NCBI RefSeq assembly: GCF_023571765.1
Contig: NZ_JAMJXC010000016.1
Coordinates: forward strand, 62,001-126,000
Length of the DNA stretch: 64,000 bases
Direction: 5' to 3'
From: Xanthobacter aminoxidans
GTDB lineage: Bacteria; Pseudomonadota; Alphaproteobacteria; Rhizobiales; Xanthobacteraceae
A model generated the notes under the pieces. That model ran no database searches. It was not told the origin of the DNA and saw only the letters and a list, made by a program, of their open reading frames with translations. The position numbers and the translations under genes were made by a program. Positions within the stretch are counted from its first letter, which is position 1, and every line of letters begins with the position of its first letter. Below, piece by piece: positions 24,904 to 35,861 of the stretch.

Positions 24904-26187
24904 ATGACGCAGGCGCATCTCGACAAATTCGGCCGCCCCATTGTGGTGGTGACGGGTATCGGCATCGTCACCTCCCTCGGCCAGGGCAAGGAAGACAACT
25001 GGCGCCGCCTCACCGCGGGTGAATCCGGCATTCACACCATCACGCGCTTCCCCATCGAGGGCATGCGCACGACCATCGCCGGCACGGTGGACTTCCTGTT
25101 CGACGGCCGCGTGGCCGCCCCCAACCTCTCCGAGAAGCTGGCGACCCTCGCCGCCGAGGAAGCCATCGCCGAATCCGGCATCGGCACGTCCGGCGAGTTC
25201 CCCGGCCCGCTGTTCGCCGCCGTTCCTCCGGTGGAGCTGGAATGGCCCGAGCGCCAGCAGCTCGCCGATGCGGTGGGCCATTACCCCATCGTCTATCGCG
25301 ACCTCCTCGGCGCCGCCGCCTCCGGCCAGTTCCGGCCGTGGCATGAGCGCTTCCTGTTCGGCTCGGTGGCGGATCGCCTGGCCGACAAGTTCGGCACGCA
25401 GGGCCAGCCCATTTCCCTGTCGACCGCCTGTGCCTCGGGTGGCACGGCCATCCAGCTCGGCGTCGAGGCCATCCGCCGCGGCGAGACCGAAGTGGCGCTG
25501 TCCCTCGGCACGGACGGCTCGGTGCATCCCGAGGCGCTGATCCGTTTCTCCCTGCTGTCGGCGCTCACCACCGCCAACGACAAGCCCGAGGAAGCCGCGC
25601 GGCCCTTCGCCAAGAATCGGGAGGGCTTCGTGATGGCCGAGGGCGCCGCCGCCTTCGTGCTGGAGAGCTATGCCCATGCGGTGGCGCGCGGCGCGAAGAT
25701 CCTCGGCGTGCTGGAAGGCTGCGGCGAGATGGCCGACAATTTCCACCGCACCCGGTCGAGCCCGGACGGCCGCCCGATCATCGGCTGCATGAAGAATGCG
25801 CTTGCCGACGCCGGCGTGACCCCTGATGACGTGGACTACATCAACGCCCACGGCACCTCCACGCCCGAGAACGACCGCATGGAATATGTGGGCCTCAAGG
25901 GCGTGTTCAGCGAGGAGAAGCTGGCGGCAACGCCGATCTCCTCCAACAAGTCCATGATCGGCCACACGCTGACGGCGGCGGGCGCCATCGAGGCGGCGGT
26001 GTCGCTGCTGACCATCCAGAACGGCCGTATCCCGCCGACCATCAACTACAACATCCCCGATCCGGCCATCCCGCTGGACGTGGTGCCGAACGTCGCCCGC
26101 GACGCTCAGGTGCGGCGGGTGATCTCCAACTCGTTCGGTTTTGGCGGCCAGAACGTCTGCCTCGTGCTCGCGGCGGAACCGGCGTGA
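24904..26187 (+). CDS. fabF1XL: 3-oxoacyl-ACP synthase FabF1XL (catalytically complete)
   Basis: 427-aa ketosynthase with all active-site residues: Cys176 (STACASGG), His316 (INAHGTSTPEND), Lys349 and His354 (NKSMIGHTLTAAG). It would do the condensation steps that extend acyl-AcpXL to C26-C28. AGGAG before the ATG supports the start. A 163-nt gap separates it from fabF2XL, longer than other gaps in the cluster, so it might have its own promoter, although none is obvious. Confidence 0.94.
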   Translation: MTQAHLDKFGRPIVVVTGIGIVTSLGQGKEDNWRRLTAGESGIHTITRFPIEGMRTTIAGTVDFLFDGRVAAPNLSEKLATLAAEEAIAESGIGTSGEFPGPLFAAVPPVELEWPERQQLADAVGHYPIVYRDLLGAAASGQFRPWHERFLFGSVADRLADKFGTQGQPISLSTACASGGTAIQLGVEAIRRGETEVALSLGTDGSVHPEALIRFSLLSALTTANDKPEEAARPFAKNREGFVMAEGAAAFVLESYAHAVARGAKILGVLEGCGEMADNFHRTRSSPDGRPIIGCMKNALADAGVTPDDVDYINAHGTSTPENDRMEYVGLKGVFSEEKLAATPISSNKSMIGHTLTAAGAIEAAVSLLTIQNGRIPPTINYNIPDPAIPLDVVPNVARDAQVRRVISNSFGFGGQNVCLVLAAEPA

Positions 26188-26218
26188 GCGGATCGCGCAC
26201 CGGGACTGGCCTCAACCG

Positions 26219-26971
26219 ATGACCGCTCCCATCCTCGTCACCGGCGGCGGCCGCGGGCTTGGCTCGGCCATCGTGCGGCGGCTCGCCGAGGCCGGCTATC
26301 CCGTCGTCTTCACCTACCGCTCGGCGGTCGCCGAGGCGGAGGCGCTGATCGCCTACGTCCGTGCGGCGACGCCCGGAGCCGTCATCTCGGCTCGCCCGCT
26401 CGACCTTGCCGACCGCGCGGCGGTGGAGGCCTTCGCCGAGGAACTGGAGGCCGGGGAGACCTATTTCGGCTTCTGCCACAACGCCGGCGCCTCCTACGAC
26501 ACGCTCGCCGCCATGATCGACCAGGACAAGGCCGAGGCGGTGATGCAGGTGAACCACTTCGCCTTCGTGCGCCTCACCCGTGCTCTGGTGCGTCCCATGA
26601 CCCGCGCCAGGACCGGCCGCATCGTCGCCATCGGCTCGGTGGCGGCGCTTCAGGCGAACCAGGGCAATGCGGCCTACGCCGCCTCCAAGGCCGCCCTGCT
26701 CGCCCATGTGCGAGGCCTCGCCATCGAGACCGCGCGGCGCGGCGTGACGGTGAACTACGTCGCCCCCGGCTTCATCGATACCGCCATGCTGGAGAAGTTC
26801 GCGGACTATCGGGCGAAGATGGAGGCGCAGATCCCCGCCGGCCGCTTCGCCACGCCCGACGATGTGGCACAGGTGGTGGCCTTTCTCTTCTCCCCCGGCG
26901 CGGGCTATATGACCGGCGCCATTCTGCCGGTGGATGGCGGGCTCTCCGCCTCGCTCGCCGCCCACCGCTGA
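26219..26971 (+). CDS. SDR family ketoreductase of the acpXL cluster
   Basis: 250-aa SDR with TGGGRGLG, HNAG, a Ser in AIGSVAAL and YAASK, ending ILPVDGG. Its place between fabF1XL and the adh gene suggests it serves as the 3-ketoacyl-AcpXL reductase (FabG role) of the elongation cycle. The usual compact rhizobial cluster as I know it has acpXL, fabZ, fabF2, fabF1, adh and lpxXL, so this gene is an addition or a lineage variant. It is 31 nt after fabF1XL and 21 nt before adh. Confidence 0.85.
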   Translation: MTAPILVTGGGRGLGSAIVRRLAEAGYPVVFTYRSAVAEAEALIAYVRAATPGAVISARPLDLADRAAVEAFAEELEAGETYFGFCHNAGASYDTLAAMIDQDKAEAVMQVNHFAFVRLTRALVRPMTRARTGRIVAIGSVAALQANQGNAAYAASKAALLAHVRGLAIETARRGVTVNYVAPGFIDTAMLEKFADYRAKMEAQIPAGRFATPDDVAQVVAFLFSPGAGYMTGAILPVDGGLSASLAAHR

Positions 26972-26992
26972 CTTCAAATTCAGAGAACAACA

Positions 26993-28015
26993 ATGCGTGG
27001 CCTTCAGCTCGTCTCCGACCGCAAGCTCGAACTCGTCGAACTCCCCGAGGCGGAAGCCCCGGGCGCCGGAGAGGTGCAGATCCGGGTGAAGGCGCTGGCG
27101 CTCAACCATATCGACGTGTGGGGCTGGCGCGGCATGGCCTTCGCCAAGCGCAAGATGCCCCTCGTGGTGGGCGCCGAGGCCGCCGGCGAGATCGTGGCGC
27201 TGGGCGCCGACGTGCGCGGCCTCAAGGTCGGCCAGACGGTCGCGATGTATGGCGCCATGACCTGCGGCCACTGCGCCAACTGCCTGAAGGGCCGCGACAA
27301 CCTCTGCCAGAACGTGGGCGGGGTGCTCGGCTTCCACATCGACGGCTTCGCCCGCGACGTGCTGAACATGCCCGAGCGGCTGGTGATCCCCGCCCCTGAG
27401 GGCGTCTCCTTCGAGGAAGCGGCCTGCGCCGGCATCACCTTCTCCACCGTCGAGCACATGCTGTTCGACAATGCGAAGCTGGAGAAGGGCGAGACCGTGC
27501 TCGTCCATGCCGGCGGCTCGGGCATCGGCTCCGCCGCCATCCGGCTCGCCAAGGACGTGGGCGCCACCGTCATCACCACCGTGGGCGATGACGAGAAGAT
27601 GGAAAAGGCCAAGGCGCTGGGCGCCGACCACGTCATCAACTACCGCAAGGACCGTTTCGAGCACGAGGTCCGCAAGATCACCAAGAAGGTGGGCGTGGAC
27701 GTGGTGTTCGAGCATGTGGGCGCCGACACCTGGAACGCCTCGCTGCTCTCCATGAAGCCCGGCGCGCGCCTCGTCACCTGCGGCTCCACCTCGGGCGTCT
27801 CGGTGCAGATGAACCTGATGCAGCTGTTCCAGCGCCAGTACAAGATCTTCGGTTCGTTCGGCGCCACCATCCGCAACGTGGCCGACGGGCTGGAGAAGAT
27901 GGGCCGGGGCGTCATGCCCGTCATTGACACCGTGGTGCCCCTCGAGAACTTCAACGAGGGCCTGGAGCGGCTGGAAAGCCGCAAGGTGTTCGGCAAGATC
28001 GTGGTGAAGTTCTGA
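26993..28015 (+). CDS. adh2XL: Zinc-binding MDR alcohol dehydrogenase/reductase of the VLCFA cluster
   Basis: 340-aa medium-chain dehydrogenase. The structural zinc lobe is intact (CGHCANCLKGRDNLC) and the NAD(P)-binding segment is HAGGSGIGSAAI. Orthologues lie between fabF1XL and lpxXL in rhizobial lipid A clusters. A role as enoyl reductase or in modifying the very-long-chain acid is proposed from context, not proven by sequence. The catalytic zinc Cys position is replaced (ALNHIDVWGWRG), as in quinone-reductase/enoyl-reductase-like members, which supports a reductase role. Confidence 0.85.
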   Translation: MRGLQLVSDRKLELVELPEAEAPGAGEVQIRVKALALNHIDVWGWRGMAFAKRKMPLVVGAEAAGEIVALGADVRGLKVGQTVAMYGAMTCGHCANCLKGRDNLCQNVGGVLGFHIDGFARDVLNMPERLVIPAPEGVSFEEAACAGITFSTVEHMLFDNAKLEKGETVLVHAGGSGIGSAAIRLAKDVGATVITTVGDDEKMEKAKALGADHVINYRKDRFEHEVRKITKKVGVDVVFEHVGADTWNASLLSMKPGARLVTCGSTSGVSVQMNLMQLFQRQYKIFGSFGATIRNVADGLEKMGRGVMPVIDTVVPLENFNEGLERLESRKVFGKIVVKF

Positions 28016-28037
28016 GGCGGGGGCGGCGCACGCAACC

Positions 28038-28973
28038 GTGGCCCGGCTCCCCCTCCCCGTCCGCAAGGCCATCCATCGGCTGAAGCTGGCGCTCGCGCCC
28101 GCCGTCGAGGTGCTGGTCGCGGGCTATGTGCGCTTCTCCGTGTGGTGGCTACGCCTGTGGCCGCTGTGGCTCTCGGCCGGCGGCATGGCCTTCTGGGCCA
28201 AGCTGCTCGGCCCGTTCTTCGCGGTCAGCAAGGTGGCGCGGCGCAATCTCGCCGCCGCCTACCCGGATAGGAGCCCGGCGGAAATCAACACCCTCGTCCG
28301 CGGCATCTGGGCCAACATGGGCCGCCTCGCCGCCGAGTTCGCCCAGCAGGATCGCCTGTGGGACTATGATCCCGCGCATCCCAACACAGGCCGGATCGAG
28401 GTGAAGGGCGCGGAGATCTTCCAGCGCCTGCGTGACGACGGTCGTCCCGCGCTGTTCTTCACCGCCCATACCGGCAATTGGGAATTGTGCGCCATCGCCG
28501 GCGCCGCGTTCGGCGTGCCGGGCGGCGTGCTCTATCGCGCACCCAACAACAAGCGCGCCGCCGAGCTGATCGAGGAGATGCGCTCCGGCACCATGCCCGG
28601 CCTCGTGCGCGCCGGCCGCGATGCGGGCCGCCAGATGGCGCGCATGCTGGCCGAGGGGCAGCATCTGGGCATGCTGATCGACCAGTATTGGACCGGCGGC
28701 CCGCCGGTGATGTTCTTCGGCCGCCCCTGCGCCACCAACCCGACCCTCGCCCGCCTCGCCCGCCAGTTCGATTGCCCGGTGCACGGCATGCGCGTCATCC
28801 GCCTGCCCGGCGCCCGCTTCCGGGTGGAAATCACCGAGGAAATCGCCCTCCCCCGCGACGGCGAGGGCAAGATCGAGGTGGTGGGCGCCATGCAGGCCGT
28901 CACGTCAGTCATCGAGGGCTGGGTGCGCGAATATCCCGAACAATGGCTCTGGCTCCACCGCCGCTGGCGGTGA
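28038..28973 (+). CDS. lpxXL: Very-long-chain acyltransferase of lipid A (LpxXL)
   Basis: 311-aa LpxL/HtrB-family acyltransferase with a membrane-associated N-terminus. The catalytic H-x4-E motif is His144-Glu149 in FTAHTGNWEL. It transfers the long (omega-1)-hydroxy acyl chain from AcpXL to the lipid A precursor at the inner membrane. GTG start. It is the last gene of the cluster, 22 nt after adh, and purE follows with its own promoter. Confidence 0.92.
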   Translation: MARLPLPVRKAIHRLKLALAPAVEVLVAGYVRFSVWWLRLWPLWLSAGGMAFWAKLLGPFFAVSKVARRNLAAAYPDRSPAEINTLVRGIWANMGRLAAEFAQQDRLWDYDPAHPNTGRIEVKGAEIFQRLRDDGRPALFFTAHTGNWELCAIAGAAFGVPGGVLYRAPNNKRAAELIEEMRSGTMPGLVRAGRDAGRQMARMLAEGQHLGMLIDQYWTGGPPVMFFGRPCATNPTLARLARQFDCPVHGMRVIRLPGARFRVEITEEIALPRDGEGKIEVVGAMQAVTSVIEGWVREYPEQWLWLHRRWR

Positions 28974-28991
28974 GGTTCCCGCCCCTCCCCC

Positions 28992-29018
28992 TTGCCGCGC
29001 CCCGGCCAATCCTATAAA
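28992..29018 (+). promoter_or_regulatory. Candidate purE promoter
   Basis: TTGCCG (28992-28997) and TATAAA (29013-29018) with a somewhat short 15-nt spacer, about 35 nt before the purE start. Confidence 0.35.
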
Positions 29019-29052
29019 GCCCGCGCTTTCCGTTTTCGCGAAGGTATGAGGG

Positions 29053-29535
29053 ATGAGCACGGCTGACGTTGCCGTCATCATGGGCAGCCAGTCCGACTGG
29101 GAGACCATGCGCCATGCGGCCGAGACGCTGGATGCGCTCGGGATCACGCACGACTGCCGCATCGTCTCCGCCCACCGCACGCCGGATCGCATGTATGCCT
29201 TCGCCAGAAGCGCGAAGGCAGACGGCTTCAAGGTCATCATCGCCGGTGCCGGCGGCGCGGCGCACCTGCCGGGCATGGTGGCGGCGCTGACGCCCCTTCC
29301 TGTGTTCGGCGTACCGGTGCAGTCCAAGGCACTGTCCGGCCTCGACAGCCTCTACTCCATCGTCCAGATGCCGGCCGGCATCCCGGTGGGAACGCTGGCC
29401 ATCGGCGTCGCGGGCGCAACCAACGCAGGCCTGCTTGCGGCGGCCGTGCTGGCGCTCTCCGACCCCGCCCTCGCCGAACGGCTCGACGCCTGGCGCGCCG
29501 CGCGCACGGAAGCGGTGGCGGAACGGCCGGTCTGA
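29053..29535 (+). CDS. purE: N5-carboxyaminoimidazole ribonucleotide mutase
   Basis: 160-aa class I PurE, converting N5-CAIR to CAIR in purine synthesis. The signature GSQSDWETM at the N-terminus, SAHRTPDRM and [12 protein letters not shown] of the substrate site are all present. It lies 2 nt before purK, the enzyme that makes its substrate, so they form an operon. Confidence 0.96.
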   Translation: MSTADVAVIMGSQSDWETMRHAAETLDALGITHDCRIVSAHRTPDRMYAFARSAKADGFKVIIAGAGGAAHLPGMVAALTPLPVFGVPVQSKALSGLDSLYSIVQMPAGIPVGTLAIGVAGATNAGLLAAAVLALSDPALAERLDAWRAARTEAVAERPV

Positions 29536-29537
29536 CC

Positions 29538-30650
29538 ATGCTCAAGCCCGGTAGCGTTATCGGTATCCTCGGCGGCGGGCAGCTCGGCCGCATGATCGCG
29601 CTCGCGGCAGCGGAGCTTGGCCTCAAGGCGCACGTGCTGTGCCCGGACAAGGACAGCCCCGCCTTCCACGTCAGCGCCGCCCATATCTGCGCCGCCTATA
29701 ACGATTTCGACGCGCTGGCGCGCTTCGCCGCAGGCGTCGACGTCGTGACCTACGAGTTCGAGAACGTGCCGCTGGCCACCGCCGAGTTCCTCGCCGCGCG
29801 GGTGCCGCTGCGGCCCGGCGCCAAGGCGCTCGCCATCACGCAGGACCGGCTCGCGGAGAAGAGCTTCGTACGCGACCTCGGCATCGAGACCGCGCCCTTC
29901 GCCGCCGTGGACAGCCTCGCCGATCTTGAAGCTGCGGTTGCGCAGCTGGGCCTGCCTGCCGTGCTGAAGACGCGCCGCTTCGGCTATGACGGCAAGGGGC
30001 AGGTGATGATCCGCCCCGGCGAGGACCTCACGGCCGCGTGGCATGCCCTCGGGCGGCAGAGCGCGATCCTCGAAGGCTTCATCAGCTTCGTCCGCGAGGT
30101 GTCCGTGGTCGCGGCCCGTCGCGGCGACGGCGCCTTCTGCGCTTATGACGTGACCGAGAACGTGCACCGCGAGCACATCCTGCACACCTCCACCGTTCCC
30201 GCGACGCTCACCGCCGATGCGGCGCGCAAGGCCCGAGCCATCGCGCGGGACATCGGCGACGCGCTCGACTACGAGGGCGTGTTCGCGGTCGAGCTGTTCG
30301 TGGTCTGCCAGGGGTCGAGCGAGCGGGTGATCGTCAACGAGATCGCCCCGCGCGTGCACAACAGCGGCCACTGGACCCAGGACGGCGCCGTCACCTCCCA
30401 GTTCGAGCAGCATGTGCGGGCCATCGCCGGCTGGCCCCTCGGCGAGGTCTCGCGCCTCGGCCGGGCGCAGATGACCAATCTCATCGGCGCGGACGTGCAT
30501 GACTGGCACGCTCTCCTCGCAGAGCCGGGCACCCACCTGCACCTCTATGGCAAGGAAGAAGCCCGCGCCGGCCGCAAGATGGGCCATGTGGTGCGGGTCG
30601 CGCGCGATCCCGAAGCCTGCGCGAACGTGCCGGATGGCGAAGGCTGCTGA
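29538..30650 (+). CDS. purK: N5-carboxyaminoimidazole ribonucleotide synthase
   Basis: 370-aa ATP-grasp enzyme carboxylating AIR with bicarbonate and ATP. It has the N-terminal GILGGGQLGRM, the ATP-grasp segment KTRRFGYDGKGQ, and the metal-binding NEIAPRVHNSGHWT. Adjacent to purE (2 nt). Confidence 0.96.
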   Translation: MLKPGSVIGILGGGQLGRMIALAAAELGLKAHVLCPDKDSPAFHVSAAHICAAYNDFDALARFAAGVDVVTYEFENVPLATAEFLAARVPLRPGAKALAITQDRLAEKSFVRDLGIETAPFAAVDSLADLEAAVAQLGLPAVLKTRRFGYDGKGQVMIRPGEDLTAAWHALGRQSAILEGFISFVREVSVVAARRGDGAFCAYDVTENVHREHILHTSTVPATLTADAARKARAIARDIGDALDYEGVFAVELFVVCQGSSERVIVNEIAPRVHNSGHWTQDGAVTSQFEQHVRAIAGWPLGEVSRLGRAQMTNLIGADVHDWHALLAEPGTHLHLYGKEEARAGRKMGHVVRVARDPEACANVPDGEGC

Positions 30651-30785
30651 ATCGTGAGCCGGCTCTTCCCCTAGGGACTGAGACGAATCGCCATGATGAC
30701 GCATCGCAGCGTTTGACGCATGAATCGGGCGTCCACGGCGGTTTTTTTGTACCGTCGAAGCCATGATCCGAAACTGTGGTGGCAG

Positions 30786-31058
30786 ATGTCTTTGTCCGAC
30801 GATCGCATCAAGGACCGCTTCTCCGAATGGCTGCGCGACCTTGCACGGCATATGGCCCGGTCCGGGCGCTATTGCAGCTGGCGGGTCATCCAGATCGAAC
30901 TGCGCTTCATGCAGGGCATCCGCGAGGCGGCCACCTGCTTCTCCGATGCCGCCATCCGCAGCGAGCTCGACGCCCTCTGCCGCGAGGCGCAGAAGAGCGG
31001 CACCCCGATCTTCATGCTGCCCGCCCGGAGCGAATCCGGCCTGACGACGGCCGGCTGA
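30786..31058 (+). CDS. Small conserved-looking hypothetical protein
   Basis: 90-aa soluble protein, mostly alpha-helical and rich in Arg/Asp (DDRIKDRFSEWLRDLARHM at the start). No family recognised. In-frame upstream starts at 30720 and 30763 exist, but the sequence before Met at 30786 looks non-coding, with a T-run. No strong ribosome site is seen, so both start and reality are moderately uncertain. It stands alone between purK and rpsU. A GC hairpin at 31111-31125 follows. Confidence 0.55.
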   Translation: MSLSDDRIKDRFSEWLRDLARHMARSGRYCSWRVIQIELRFMQGIREAATCFSDAAIRSELDALCREAQKSGTPIFMLPARSESGLTTAG

Positions 31059-31293
31059 AGCGTTCGGCGAAGTACCCCGCGAGTCGATGCCGGCGCGCGG
31101 GAAAGTGAGCCGGCGCAAGGCGCCGCCTCCCGTTTTCGCCGTTGCGAGGCGTGTGGACAAGCTGCACCTCTTCTGGTAAGAGAGCGCTTCCTTCGGACAG
31201 GTCGAGGACAGGCGCACGCGCCATCTTCTGCGGTCCGATGTTTCAGATCAGGTAAGGCTCCGGCTCGGCGCAACAGCTCGAAGAGGTAAACAC

Positions 31294-31527
31294 GTGCAAG
31301 TTCTCGTCCGCGATAACAACGTCGATCAGGCCCTCAAGGCGCTCAAGAAGAAGATGCAGCGCGAGGGGATCTTCCGCGAGATGAAGCTGCGTGGCCACTA
31401 CGAGAAGCCGTCCGAGAAGCGCGCCCGCGAGGAGGCTGAGGCCATCCGCCGTGCACGCAAGCTGGCCCGCAAGCGCGCCCAGCGCGAAGGCCTGATTCCG
31501 TCCAAGCCGCGCCCCACCACCCGCTGA
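31294..31527 (+). CDS. rpsU: 30S ribosomal protein S21
   Basis: 77-aa basic ribosomal protein ([20 protein letters not shown], then a Lys/Arg-rich C-terminus). GTG start with AGAGG upstream. In enterobacteria rpsU leads the dnaG-rpoD operon; here it is alone, about 15 kb from dnaG, as usual in this order. A strong terminator follows at 31613. Confidence 0.96.
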   Translation: MQVLVRDNNVDQALKALKKKMQREGIFREMKLRGHYEKPSEKRAREEAEAIRRARKLARKRAQREGLIPSKPRPTTR

Positions 31528-31874
31528 AACGCCCAGGTCGCTGAGGTCCGCAACGCCGGGCATTCGAGCTGACCGTCGAAAGCGTTCCCTCAGTCGGTTT
31601 ACGAGCTTTTGCATCCGCGCGATCCCGGTCGCGCGGATTTGCTTTTGTGGCGGCCGGGCTTTTTTCGTGCGCCGCCTGGCGCCACGCTCCCGCCTGTCGC
31701 GCGCCTGTCTCCGAAGCCGTGGGATGAGAAAGTGGTGTTCGCTCAGATTGCGGTGCAATCCGATCGACGCCTGCTCTAGACTGCCGTTGCGCCGGCATGC
31801 CGGGCCTTGATCCGGCTGCGGGTCGGCCGGTCGGCGCAGGGGGCGCAAGGCCTCCGATGAGGGAGAAAGGCCGA
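31528..31874. other. Intergenic region rpsU-zwf
   Basis: 347 nt holding the rpsU terminator (31613-31647) and the zwf promoter region. No gene or other structure recognised. Confidence 0.5.
31613..31647 (+). terminator. Rho-independent terminator of rpsU
   Basis: Perfect 10-bp stem ATCCGCGCGA / TCGCGCGGAT with a 6-nt loop (31613-31638), followed by TTGCTTTTG. Confidence 0.8.
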
Positions 31875-33350
31875 ATGGTCGCGCGCGTGGTCACTGTCGA
31901 GCCCTTCGATATCGTCGTCTTCGGTGCCACCGGCGATCTCGCCCGTCGCAAACTCCTTCCAGCGCTGTTCGAGCGCGACCTCGCCGGCCAGATGCCGGAC
32001 GACGCGCGCATCATCGGCACCTCCCGCCGCCCCCTGCCCGATGACGACTTCCGCGCCTTCGCCCGCGATGCGCTCGGCGTTGCGGATGGGGTCGAGGATG
32101 TGGACCAGGCGGTGCTGGCCCGCTTCCTCAACCGGCTGACCTATGTGGCGGTCGATGCCCTCTCCGACGAGGGCTGGCCCGATCTCGCCGCGACACTGAA
32201 GGCGGGAGAGGATCGCGTCCGCGTGTTTTATCTGGCCGTGGGGCCGGACCTGTTCGATCCCATCTGCGCGCGCATCGGCGCGTTCGGTCTCGTCACCGAT
32301 CTCTCCCGCGTGGTGGTGGAAAAGCCGGTGGGCAAGGACCTCGCCTCCGCCCAGAAGGTGAACGCCGCCGTCGGGCGCGTCTTCCGCGAGGAGGCGGTGT
32401 TCCGCATCGACCATTACCTCGGCAAGGAGACGGTGCAGAACCTGATGGCGCTGAGGTTCGCCAACGCCTTGTTCGAGCCGGTGTGGAACAACGCGCATAT
32501 CGACCATGTGCAGATCACGGTGGCCGAAAGCATCGGCACCGCCGGCCGCGCCGGCTATTACGACACCGCCGGCGCGCTGCGCGACATGGTGCAGAACCAT
32601 ATCCTCCAGCTCCTCTGCCTCGTGGCCATGGAGCCGCCCGTATCGCTCGACGCCAACGCGGTGCGCGACGAGAAGTTGAAGGTGCTCAAGGCGCTGGAGC
32701 CCATCAACGAGAGCAATTTCGCGCAGATGACGGTGCGCGGCCAGTATCGCGCTGGCGCCTCGGCCGGCGGGGCGGTGCCCGGCTATCTGGAGGAGCTCGG
32801 CTCCGGCGAGAGCGGCACCGAGACCTTCGTCGCCATCAAGGCGGAGATCGGCAACTGGCGCTGGTCCGGCGTTCCGTTCTACCTGCGCACGGGCAAGCGC
32901 CTCGCCTCGCGCGTGTCCGAGATCGTGGTGGCCTTCCGGCCCATTCCCCATTCGGTGTTCGACGACCACGCCGGCCCCATCATGCCGAACCGTCTCGTCA
33001 TCCGCCTGCAGCCGGACGAGGGCGTGAAGCTGTGGCTGATGATCAAGGATCCCGGCCCCGGCGGCATGCGCCTGCAGCATGTGCCGCTCGACATGAGCTT
33101 CGCCTCCGTCTTCGGCGTGCGGAACCCGGACGCCTACGAGCGGCTTATCATGGACGTGGTGCGCGGCAACCAGACCCTGTTCATGCGTCGCGACGAGGTG
33201 GAAGCCGCCTGGCGCTGGGTGGACCCCATCCTCGACGCATGGCGGGCCTCGCGCGACCAGCCCAAGCCCTACACGGCCGGGACATGGGGGCCTTCGGCCG
33301 CCATCGCCCTGATCGAACGGGATGGGCGCACCTGGACCGATGACGCCTGA
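31875..33350 (+). CDS. zwf: Glucose-6-phosphate 1-dehydrogenase
   Basis: 491-aa enzyme oxidising glucose-6-phosphate to 6-phosphogluconolactone with NADP. It has the nucleotide motif GATGDLARRK and the active-site signature RIDHYLGKE. The ATG at 31875 is preferred because GGGAGAAAGG (31861-31870) precedes it. It leads a zwf-pgl-pgi operon feeding the oxidative pentose phosphate and Entner-Doudoroff routes. Confidence 0.96.
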   Translation: MVARVVTVEPFDIVVFGATGDLARRKLLPALFERDLAGQMPDDARIIGTSRRPLPDDDFRAFARDALGVADGVEDVDQAVLARFLNRLTYVAVDALSDEGWPDLAATLKAGEDRVRVFYLAVGPDLFDPICARIGAFGLVTDLSRVVVEKPVGKDLASAQKVNAAVGRVFREEAVFRIDHYLGKETVQNLMALRFANALFEPVWNNAHIDHVQITVAESIGTAGRAGYYDTAGALRDMVQNHILQLLCLVAMEPPVSLDANAVRDEKLKVLKALEPINESNFAQMTVRGQYRAGASAGGAVPGYLEELGSGESGTETFVAIKAEIGNWRWSGVPFYLRTGKRLASRVSEIVVAFRPIPHSVFDDHAGPIMPNRLVIRLQPDEGVKLWLMIKDPGPGGMRLQHVPLDMSFASVFGVRNPDAYERLIMDVVRGNQTLFMRRDEVEAAWRWVDPILDAWRASRDQPKPYTAGTWGPSAAIALIERDGRTWTDDA

Positions 33351-33358
33351 GGCTTCCC

Positions 33359-34069
33359 GTGACCCCGCCGACCACACCCATCGCCCTCAATGCCTATGAG
33401 GATTCGGCCGGCCTCGCCCGGGCGCTGGCCGCCCATGTGGCCGAGGCCCTGCGCCGCCGCATCGCCCGCGATGGCACGGCGAGCCTCGCCGTCTCGGGCG
33501 GGCGCACCCCGCTCGCCTTCTTCGAAACCCTCTCGGGCGCGCCGATCGATTGGTCCCGTGTGGCGGTGACGCTCGTGGACGAGCGCTGGGTGCCGGAGAC
33601 GTCGGACCGCTCCAACGCCGCTCTGGTGCGCCACCACCTGCTGAAGGGGCCGGCGGCCGCAGCCCGCTTCGTGCCGCTCTATACCGGAGCGGCGACGCCG
33701 GAGGACGGGCTTGCGGAGGCCGCCGGGCGGGTCGCCGCCCTCCCCTCCCCCTTCGCGGCCGTAGTGCTCGGCATGGGAGACGACGGGCATACCGCCTCCT
33801 TCTTCCCCGGCGCCGAGACGCTTGCCGCAGCCATCGATTCCGCGACGCCCGAAATCCTTGCCGCCGTGCGCGCGGATGCGGCGGGCGAGCCGCGCATCAC
33901 CTTCACCCTGCCCCGGCTGATTTCAGCCGACACGCTGGTGCTGCACATCGAGGGCATGACCAAGCGCGCGGTGCTGGAGCGCGCCTGCGCCGGCGGCCCC
34001 GTTGAAGAGTTGCCCATCCGCTCCGTCCTCAGGGCGCGTGCGCCCCTCGACGTGATGTGGTGCCCCTGA
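33359..34069 (+). CDS. pgl: 6-phosphogluconolactonase
   Basis: 236-aa DevB-type lactonase with [16 protein letters not shown] and [14 protein letters not shown]. It hydrolyses the Zwf product. GTG start 8 nt after zwf. Next gene pgi follows after 16 nt. Confidence 0.95.
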   Translation: MTPPTTPIALNAYEDSAGLARALAAHVAEALRRRIARDGTASLAVSGGRTPLAFFETLSGAPIDWSRVAVTLVDERWVPETSDRSNAALVRHHLLKGPAAAARFVPLYTGAATPEDGLAEAAGRVAALPSPFAAVVLGMGDDGHTASFFPGAETLAAAIDSATPEILAAVRADAAGEPRITFTLPRLISADTLVLHIEGMTKRAVLERACAGGPVEELPIRSVLRARAPLDVMWCP

Positions 34070-34085
34070 ACAAGAGGTCCGAGCC

Positions 34086-35732
<1,647 letters not shown>

Positions 35733-35792
35733 AGTGACTGCTTTCGGATGACGGGTGCCTGCGCGCTTGTGCGCGCTTGCCGGCAGCCAAGG

Positions 35793-35815
35793 GCAATGCT
35801 GCTATGCAGCATTGC
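35793..35815. repeat. Perfect 10-bp inverted repeat after pgi
   Basis: Arms GCAATGCTGC and GCAGCATTGC around TAT. No T-run follows. It may end the zwf operon or be an operator for the small gene downstream. Confidence 0.5.
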
Positions 35816-35829
35816 GGGTCCGCCTCTGC

Positions 35830-35842
35830 GTATTTTGTATAC
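35830..35842 (+). promoter_or_regulatory. Putative oxalate-regulon operator, copy 1
   Basis: GTATTTTGTATAC, 119 nt before the 83-aa gene. The extended 18-mer GTATTTTGTATACCACGA matches 17 of 18 positions with the minus-strand sequence at 41706-41723 before the CBS gene. Confidence 0.65.
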
Positions 35843-35861
35843 CACGAGATTGGACAAGCGC

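Noticed and set aside
31059-31293. Region before rpsU considered for 6S RNA or another structured RNA
   Set aside because: Only a short GC hairpin (31111-31125) is visible; no conserved 6S or riboswitch sequence could be recognised by eye. A covariance-model search would decide.
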